Shown here in pieces: positions 1 to 7,500 of a DNA stretch of 10,206 nucleotides; the stretch's first letter is position 1; each line of letters begins with the position of its first letter. Source of the stretch: an uncultured bacterium (GTDB lineage: Bacteria; Actinomycetota; Coriobacteriia; Coriobacteriales; Coriobacteriaceae); contig CAJMNP010000024.1 of NCBI GenBank assembly GCA_905214895.1, positions 1 through 10,206 on the forward strand, in the 5' to 3' direction. The translations under genes were made by a program, and so were the position numbers. The notes beneath the pieces were generated by a model, which was not told where the DNA came from, did not search any database, and saw nothing but the letters and a program-made list of their open reading frames with translations.

Positions 1-2
1 GC

Positions 3-1274
3 GCCTATATGCAGCAGGCCTGGCCGCGCGTGTTTGCGGCGGGCGAGGTCGAGCTCATCGACCATTCGCTGCTCGTGACGCTTGCCGGCATCGACCCCGC
101 CCTCAAGCCGGTCATGCTCATGGGCCACATGGACGTGGTTCCCGTGGTGCCGGGCACCGAGACAGACTGGACGCACAATCCCTTTAGCGGGCACGTGGAC
201 GACACCTATATTTGGGGTCGCGGCGCCATCGATATGAAAGACCAGGTCGCAGGCATCCTGGAGGCCGTTGAGTATGCGCTGGCGCACGGCTGGCAACACG
301 AACGAACCCTGCTGCTGGCCTTTGGCCAGGATGAGGAGACCACGCAGTGCGGCGCGGGTGCCATTGGCCGCGTGCTCGAGGAGCGCGGCGTTGAGCTTGA
401 GTACCTGATCGACGAGGGTGACTATCGTATCGTTGAGGCTGCCGAGTACGGCGCAGGCGAGGGTTGGCTTATGCATGCCGATCTTGCCGAGAAGGGCTAT
501 GCCGATATCGTGCTCAGGACGAAGAGCGAGGGCGGGCATTCTTCCAACCCTTACGGTGGCACGTCGCTCGAAGTGCTCAGCCGCGCTATTGCCGCGATTT
601 GCGATATCGAGTGGCCGGCGCGTGTGACCGATCTGCTTGCCGCGCAGCTCGTCGAGCTGGGGCTTTATACCGCAGACGAGATTGCTGCCAGCAAGGATGC
701 CATCGTGCGCGACTGCCTTGCCAGCAAAAAGCTGTACCCGCTTGTGACCACCACCTGTGCGCCCACGCAGATCGAGGGCGGCAGTACCGGTGCCAACGTA
801 ATGCCGCAAGATATGTGGGTCAATATCAACTTCCGCATGCTCGAGGGTACGAGCGTGGCCGATGTCGTGGCCTGCTGCCGCGAGGCCGTTGCCACCGCTG
901 GGCTCGCCGGCCGAGTCGAGGTCGAGCTGGGCCCCGGCAGCTCCGAGCCCTCGCCGTCCCCGCGCGTGGGCGGTCCGGGGCTCGAGGCCGTCCGCGCCAT
1001 CGCCGCCCGCTATTTCCGTGATCCCAAGCCGACGGAGGAAAACGGATCGTCTGCGGTGGGCCAAGAGCCGATGAGCATCGTGCCCTCGACCGTGATTGGT
1101 GCAACCGATGCCGCCAACTACCAGCGCATTTGCCACGAGTGCATCCGCTTCTCCGCCTTTGTGGTCGACGATGACGAATGCGACCGCGGCGTCCACGGCA
1201 CCAACGAGCGCATCACCCGTCGCGCCTACCTCCAAGGCATCCGCTTCCTCATCGCCCTGCTCCACACGCTCTAG
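3..1274 (+). CDS. M20-family zinc metallopeptidase (carboxypeptidase S/CPS1-like), 5'-truncated by the window edge
   Basis: This is a two-metal peptidase of the M20 clan, probably cytoplasmic, cleaving dipeptides or N-acylated amino acids; the exact substrate cannot be told. Counting from the ATG at 9, the motifs are: GHMDVVPV with metal ligand H40 and D42; GRGAIDMK with bridging D75; FGQDEET with catalytic E109 and metal ligand E110; a further acidic site near D135/E136; GGHSSNP around H177, typical of the dimerisation domain; and the C-terminal ligand H396 in GVHGTNERI. The active-site set is complete. The frame is open to the left edge (Ala-Tyr precede the ATG), and family members usually carry several tens of residues before the first His motif. 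The ATG at 9 is therefore probably internal and the true start lies upstream. The gene ends with TAG at 1272. No convincing terminator follows: a CCGAT/ATCGG hairpin at 1295-1307 lacks a T-run. Confidence 0.9.
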   Translation, partial: AYMQQAWPRVFAAGEVELIDHSLLVTLAGIDPALKPVMLMGHMDVVPVVPGTETDWTHNPFSGHVDDTYIWGRGAIDMKDQVAGILEAVEYALAHGWQHERTLLLAFGQDEETTQCGAGAIGRVLEERGVELEYLIDEGDYRIVEAAEYGAGEGWLMHADLAEKGYADIVLRTKSEGGHSSNPYGGTSLEVLSRAIAAICDIEWPARVTDLLAAQLVELGLYTADEIAASKDAIVRDCLASKKLYPLVTTTCAPTQIEGGSTGANVMPQDMWVNINFRMLEGTSVADVVACCREAVATAGLAGRVEVELGPGSSEPSPSPRVGGPGLEAVRAIAARYFRDPKPTEENGSSAVGQEPMSIVPSTVIGATDAANYQRICHECIRFSAFVVDDDECDRGVHGTNERITRRAYLQGIRFLIALLHTL

Positions 1275-1275
1275 C

Positions 1276-1293
1276 ATGCGACAAAGGGACTGA
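1276..1293 (+). repeat. Left half of a palindromic repeat (ATGCGACAAAGGGACTGA)
   Basis: The first 13 bases, 1276-1288, are the exact reverse complement of 8843-8855. The stretch AAAGGGACTGA (1283-1293) is nearly repeated directly at 8832-8842 (10 of 11 identical). A partial third copy, ATGAGACAAAAACTG, lies at 1310-1324. Together the two halves would form one palindrome with 13-base arms and an ACTGA centre. It may be one copy of a dispersed intergenic repeat, or a repeat split by insertion of the adhesin region. Confidence 0.5.
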
Positions 1294-1321
1294 GCCGATT
1301 TCATCGGTAATGAGACAAAAA

Positions 1322-1350
1322 CTGTCATAGAATAAGACTAAGATATCTTA
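1322..1350 (+). promoter_or_regulatory. Candidate promoter overlapping a 12-bp palindrome, upstream of the adhesin
   Basis: This AT-rich patch stands out in a GC-rich genome. A -35-like CTGTCA (1322-1327) is followed after 16 bases by TATCTT (1344-1349), which is 4 of 6 to the -10 consensus. TAAGATATCTTA at 1339-1350 is a perfect 12-base palindrome covering the -10 candidate, so a repressor or activator could bind there. The promoter match is weak; the palindrome itself is certain. Confidence 0.3.
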
Positions 1351-1401
1351 AGAGACATATGCTGGGGTTGGTATTCCTTGAACGACTGCGGGCATGTGCC
1401 A

Positions 1402-1437
1402 GACTGCCTCGGCCCCCGGGGAGCACCCGGGCAGGTC
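1402..1437 (+). other. GC-rich hairpin in the adhesin 5' leader
   Basis: CCCGGG (1415-1420), a GAGCA loop and CCCGGG (1426-1431) form a perfect 6-bp stem. An alternative longer fold pairs GACTGCC (1402-1408) with GGCAGGTC (1430-1437) around a shortened inner stem. The structure sits about 15-25 bases before the Shine-Dalgarno at 1451. I compared it with cobalamin and c-di-GMP riboswitch cores and found no convincing match, so it is described only as leader structure. Confidence 0.4.
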
Positions 1438-1450
1438 GCCGTGTGACTGG

Positions 1451-1456
1451 GGAGGA
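1451..1456 (+). promoter_or_regulatory. Strong Shine-Dalgarno (GGAGGA) of the leader ORF
   Basis: GGAGGA lies 4 bases before the ATG at 1461 within GGGGAGGAAATT. It is the best ribosome-binding site between the peptidase and the adhesin. The adhesin's own candidate starts have none (ATG 1501) or only GGTGG, 6 bases ahead (ATG 1570). It therefore bears on where adhesin translation really begins. Confidence 0.7.
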
Positions 1457-1460
1457 AATT

Positions 1461-1541
1461 ATGCAGGAGCTCAGAGAGACGACGTCTCGACTCGTGAATA
1501 ATGCTACCGGGGGGGTGTCTAAGCAGGGAACTTCCTGGTGA
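1461..1541 (+). CDS. 26-codon leader ORF, or out-of-frame 5' end of the adhesin gene
   Basis: The ORF starts at ATG 1461 behind a strong GGAGGA and reads MQELRETTSRLVNNATGG, then VSKQGTSW before TGA at 1539-1541. It has no recognisable domain. It contains the seven-G run 1509-1515 within Thr-Gly-Gly-Val codons. The adhesin frame is +1 relative to this one and is open from 1501 onward. Deleting one G, or adding two, would give MQELRETTSRLVNNATGG joined to CLSRELPGEHRPRERWSV and then MSYGRRRG of the adhesin signal peptide. It is either a genuine leader peptide ending 28 bases before the adhesin ATG, or the true N-terminus of the adhesin in an OFF state or a sequencing-error state. The sequence alone does not settle which. 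Confidence 0.5.
   Translation: MQELRETTSRLVNNATGGVSKQGTSW
1509..1515 (+). repeat. Homopolymeric G7 tract in the leader ORF
   Basis: Seven consecutive G follow ACC in the 5' part of the leader ORF. The frame relation to the adhesin means 6 or 9 G would give one continuous reading frame from 1461 to 8304, whereas 7 or 8 would not. Such tracts are known slippage sites in bacterial surface-protein genes. Seven is at the short end of what is usually variable. Confidence 0.6.
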
Positions 1542-1569
1542 ACACCGGCCGCGCGAGCGGTGGTCCGTC

Positions 1570-4500
1570 ATGTCTTATGGCCGTCGTCGTGGGCTGCGCC
1601 CGGTCTCGCCATATGTGATTGTTTTGGCCCTCGCCGTCGCGCTGACGGCGAGTTTCTTCCTGCCGACCCGTGCGGAAGCGGCGTTTTCGGACCACACGGT
1701 TACGACGATTTCGCCTTCGGGGACAACAATCAACCTGTTTGATTACTGGGTGAATCCCGATAACCATCTGTCGGTTTCCGGCAACGGCGGCGTCAACGCA
1801 AACCACCGGTTCCAGTTTAACGACGGCCAGGGTGGTGAGTCGCTCAACCATTGGACGGGCAACACGAACCCGCAGCCCGGCATTGTCAACAACACGCTTT
1901 TAGACGGCTATCCGCAGCTTTCCAAAACCTGGGGCGGCGAGTCCCTCTGCTACCTGTTCGATTCCTCTGCCCAGATCGGCAAGACGTCCCATTTTGGCGT
2001 GACGGGCCTCCTCAAGGTTCAGAACGGCTACTACGTCTATGACAGCTCCAAAAACTACGCAGCCTACAACGCTGACAAGAATGCCTTCGACATCTATGAC
2101 ACCTGGGGCATTGACAAAGTGGGCGATTCGTCCCACCAGGGTCAGTTCTTCCCGTTCGACGCGGCAGACAAGGTGCTCAAAGAGGAAAACGGCCGGCTCG
2201 TCCAAACCGGCATCAAGGCAGACAACACCGGTGATTCGCGCTACAACGATGGCCGCCCCGTCAACCACCACTTCGGCCTCTCAATGTCCACGCGATTCGT
2301 GCAGCCTGCTGGCGGCAAGACGAACGCGGGCGACGACATGGTGTTCGAGTTCGCCGGCGATGATGACGTCTGGGTGTTCATCGACGATGTCCTCGTGGGT
2401 GATATCGGCGGTATTCACAACCGCGCGAGTCTGAGCATCAACTTTTGTACGGGCGACATTAAGGTGAACGGTAATAACGACGGCACACTGAAGGACAAGT
2501 ACCAGAAGGCGAATAAGGACATTTCGGGCTTCAACGACAACACCTTCGCCGACGGCACCAACCACACCCTCAAGTTCTTCTACCTGGAGCGCGGCGCCAC
2601 CGACTCCAACATGGAGCTCAAGTTCAACCTCGTGACGGTGCCCGAGTCCGACATCATCAAGTTCGACCAGGACGGCAAGTTCGTACAGGGTGCCGAGTTC
2701 AAGCTCTATAAGACCGACAAGGACTTCAAGACCGTGGGCGAGCTCATCGGCTCCGGTACCACGGACGAGGCCGGCCACCTAACGCTCACGAACGACGTGG
2801 ACAACGGCGTCATCAACTTCGACGATCTCTACAACAAGGATCACGACAACAACAAGTACTACCTCCTGAAGGAGACGCGCGTACCCGAGGGATACCGCTC
2901 GAGTCTCGCGGCGACGGGTGGTAGCATGCAGCTCGAGTACGTGCCCGCGAGCGCTGAGAACGGCGCGGGCGGCGTCATCATCAACCGCGGCGGTATGGAC
3001 GCGGGCAGCGTCGTGTGGAAGACCGGTGCGTTCGCCGCCGCGAAGGAGACCATCACCGCGCCGTCGACCGTGTACAAGGCAAATAATGACCTGACGAAGT
3101 CCGACAAGACCGTCAATCTGGACTCCGGCATACTGTTCGCTGTGGTGCTCAAGCGCGACAAAAGCGCAGGCACAGGTATCAAAGATCCGAGCAATTGGTG
3201 CGCCGTGTCGGGCGACCCATCGACGGGAGCGGGATACACCCTCGCCAAGGAGCCGGGCATGACCGGTGCTATCGAGGCGGCGAAGAAGGACCTGCACGCC
3301 TTCACGCTCAACACAAGCGGCCAGTACCAGGTAGAGATTCAAAATCTGCCCGGTGACATCTCCAAGTACTACTACCTGCTGAGCGGTGATGCCCGCAAGG
3401 ATGCCGAGTACACGGTGGCCATCTACCACACAACGGCGAGCTCGATCGGCGACGCGACGCCTGAGAACACAGTCCACGTGTACAGCGACGACATCGCAGG
3501 CGGCACGAACTTCAAGCGGCAGTTCGCCACGCGCCTGCTCGTCACGAACATCCAGAATCGCCTGTTCGTGCAGAAGACCGATACCGAGGGTAAGCCCGTT
3601 GACGGGGCGAAGTTCGGCCTTTACAAGTCCACCCAGGTGACTACGGATGCGAACGGCAAGGCCGTGCTCGATGGCGACCAGGCCCCCTACGACACCCTGA
3701 CGACGAGGTCGGTCGCCAACCCGGTCAAGCTCGAAGGGGCGGGCGTATTCCCGTCTACGAGCGACAGTAGCGAGCCGCTCGTGAAGGGTACCTACTTCCT
3801 GAAGGAGGTCTCGGCGCCCAATGGCTTCCTGCTTAATGACAGGCTCATCAAGGTGATTGTGGACGATTACGGCGTCCACGCCGATGCTGGTACAGTTGAT
3901 GACGGCGTTTCGACGTTCGTGGGCGTGGGCTCGCTCATGAAGAGCCTGGGCCAGTTTGGCGCAGAGGGCGACATTGACAACACGCTCACGTGGATCAAGG
4001 GCCAGCGCCAGACGTCCGACGGGACGCTCGACGGCAACGGCAACCTTTCCTGGAACAATGACGCCAAGGGCGGCGAGAATGAGGTACATCTTAAGTACGG
4101 CGCCAATGGACGTGTCTACCAGTATGGGCCCACCAAGAAGGACGAACCTTACCGCCTGGAGACCGAGACGGGCTGGATACGTATGGGCATCACGCAGGAC
4201 GTGTCTGGTGACACTAATGCGAAGGGCGCCCGCGCCGACCTGGGCGACATGAATCTGAACGCCCTGTTTACGGGCGCCACCTGCGTGCGCGTGGCGAACG
4301 AACGCGAGGCGAGCTTCGAGGTGATGAAGAAGGTCATGGTGCCAGCGGGCCTGACGGGAAAACCGGACGCGGGGTTCACCTTCAAGTTCACCGTGCCCAC
4401 GACGGCGGGGAAGACGTACAAGGCCGCGGTGTTTGAGAACGCGGGGACCGCAAGCGAGAAGCAGGTCGGCAAAATGTTCGACCTCGAGAACGGCCGCGAG

Positions 4501-7500
4501 CAGACCATCACGGCCGACCAGACGATCCGCGTGTACGGTCTCGCCGAGGGTGACCAGTACGCGGTGCAGGAGCTGACCGGCGCAGACAAGATGCCCGCGG
4601 GCTATAAGCTGACCGGCCGCAAGCAGGGTGACAAGAATCTGACTGAAGAAGGCGATAGCATCTCGGGCAGGATTGCCCCGCAGAATTCCGACGGCACGGT
4701 GGCCAAAGACAACAAGCTGGTGTTCACCAACAGCTACAGCGTGAAGTCTTCGGTGACGCTCACAGGCATCAAGGCGAAGAAGAAGTTCACCGGCCGTGAG
4801 TGGACTAGCGCCGACAGCTTCGAGCTTTGCCTGCGCGCCGCCGATGGAACGCCGATGCCTGATGGTGCCACGGCAGCGCCCGTGGCCGGCATGAAGCAGG
4901 TCGAGAAGACCGTTACGAGCGCCGAAGAATTTAGCTTCGGAGAGATTAAGTATGAGAAGCCTGGCAAGTACACCTACTACATTGCCGAGACTACGCCCGC
5001 CAAGAGCGATCCCAGTTGGCTGGGCGGTGTCAGCTACTCCAGCGCCGAATACAAAGTGACCGTAACGGTGAAGGATGACGGCAAGGGAAATCTGACCGAG
5101 CCAGTCGTCAAAATGGAGCAGATCTATAAGGATGATGGCACCGCCACATCTCAGGTGATCGACGATCAGATTGCGGTGATCACGAACACGTACCACCCGA
5201 AGGAGACCTCGGTAACGCTCAAGGCGACGAAGCGCTTCACGGGCGGTGAACTCGCGGGGAGTGACTTCACGTTCCAGCTGCTCGACAAGGACGGCAGCGT
5301 GGTCCAGACTGTCCAAAACGAGAAGGACGGCAAGGTCGCCTTTGCAGCCATCGACTACGCTACGCCGGGCGACCACGACTACACCATCAAGGAGGTGAAG
5401 GGCGCCGACTCGACCGTCGTCTACGACGCGAAGGGCGTGAAGGTCCACGTCAAGGTCACCGACGAAAAGGGCGAGCTGAAGGCGACCGTCACCTACGACG
5501 GTGAGAAGGCCGTGCCGACCTTCACCAACACGAAGCCGACGGCGGACGTCACCGTTGAGGCCACGAAAGTTCTCGCGGGCAAGGACCTGACGGCCGATGC
5601 GTTCACCTTCGGCTTGTACGACCAGGACGGCAATGAGGACGCTCGCGGCACCAACGATAAGAATGGCAAGGTCAAGCTGACCGTCAAGGGCCTGAACCTG
5701 GGCGAGTACGACTACACGCTCAAGGAGGAGAAGGCCGGCCAGTCCGTCGACGGCGTGGCCTACGACGCCAAGGAAGTCAAGGTCCATGTCAAGGTAGAGC
5801 AGAACCAGGACGACAACAACAAGACGAAGGTGACCGTCACCTATGACGGTACCGCTACGGCTCCCACCTTCAACAACACCTACACCGCAAAGGGATCCGT
5901 GGAGCTGACGGCGACCAAGACCATCAAGGTTGCGGACGGCTTCGATCACACGACGAAGCCTGCGGACGGCGAGTTCACCTTCGACCTGAAGGACGCTGCC
6001 GGCAACGTGATCGCCACCGCGAAGAACGATGCAAACGGCAAGGTCTGCTTCACGCGCGAGTTCCAGCTCTCCGACTTGGACGGTGCCGCGAGCAAGGACT
6101 TCACCTACACCATCGTGGAGCAGCCGGGCGCGGAGCCGGGCATGGTCTATGACAATCATGCCCTCACCTATACGGTGACGGTCACAGACGGCGGGAACGG
6201 AGCACTGAATGCGAAGGCGATCGTGACGAGCGCATCCGGCTCGGATACCTTCACCAACACCTACCAGCCGGCCGCGACCGGTCTGGCCCTCGGTGCGCAG
6301 AAGAGCTATGTGAAGAAGGACGACAACACGCCGATCGTCCCCAAGGACGGCGAGTTCACCTTCGATGTGTACGAGGGCAAAATGACTGCTGAGCAGCTTG
6401 CCGGGGCCAAGCCCGTCCGGACCGCGACCAACGGCGCGGACGGAAGCGTTAACTTCGACGCCTTCTCCTACGCGAAGCCGGGCACGTACGAGTACACTAT
6501 CGTGGAGCGGAAGGGTGATCTGGCCTACGTGACCTACGACGACGCGGTGCATCATGCCGTGGTGACGGTTGTGGACAATGCCGGCACGCTGCAGGCGAGC
6601 GTCGCCTACGACGGCGCGGACGCCACGAAGCCCACCTTCACCAACACCTACAAGGCGAAGGCGACGAACTCCGGCGCGATCGCCCTCACCAAGAGCGTTG
6701 ACGTGCACGACGGCAGCTATCAGCTAAAGGCGGGAGACTTCGCCTTCGAGCTGGTGGGGTCTGACGGTACGGTGCTCCAGACCCAGAAGAACGACGCCAA
6801 GGGCAAGGTTTACTTTAACGAGCTGACCTTCGACCATGCGGGCACCTTTCCCTTCACGGTCCGTGAGGTGCAGCCGACGGACGGCGCGCCGGGCGTGCCG
6901 GGCGTGACCTACACCGGCAAGACGTACACCCTGACCTACGTGGTGAAGGACAACAACGACGGCAAACTGGTGGTAGAGAGCTCTACGGTGAAACCGAGCG
7001 AGGGCACCGAGAACGGCGTCACCCCCAATACCATGACGTTTGCGAACAGCTACCAGCCGGGTCAGACCTCCTACCAGATCTCTGGCACCAAGGTGCTTGA
7101 GAATGCCGACCCGGCCACCACGCGGACGCCCGCCGATGGCGAGTTCACATTCGCGCTGATTGACGTGGCCACCGGGCAGGAGATCGACCGGACCACGAAC
7201 GTGGGTAAAGCGTTTACCTTCAAGGCCATCTCGTACACCGCAACTGGTTCGCATGCGTACCAGGTGAAGGAGGTTGCGGGCCAAGATGGCACCATCACTT
7301 ACAGCGATGCGGTGCTGGACGTAACGGTGAACGTGACCGATGACGGCAGCGGCCAGCTGACCGCGACGGCGAACAAGACGGCTGCGGATCTGACCTTCAC
7401 CAACACCTACACGCCGACGGCAACGACGGCGACGATTACCGGAACGAAGGCTCTGACCGGCCGCGACCTGGCCGAGGGTGAGTTCTTCTTCGACCTGAAG

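Noticed and set aside
1295..1307. Terminator for the M20 peptidase gene (CCGAT-TTC-ATCGG)
   Set aside because: The stem is only 5 bp and no T-run follows.
1380..1460. Possible cobalamin or c-di-GMP riboswitch in the adhesin leader
   Set aside because: Short matches such as GCCAGACTGCC exist, but the rest of the conserved cores is missing.
1501..1569. ATG 1501 as the adhesin start
   Set aside because: It has no Shine-Dalgarno and lies inside the leader ORF. The signal peptide is well formed from 1570. The codons 1516-1569 may still be translated as part of a fusion from 1461 if the G tract changes length.
2779..6708. Antisense open frame of 1309 codons, with others at 6724-8055 and 2281-2778
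   Set aside because: The opposite frame carries an unmistakable secreted modular protein. The antisense frames result from GC-rich codon bias and the scarcity of codons whose complement is a stop. Their translations are Val/Gly/Arg/Leu-rich with no domain.
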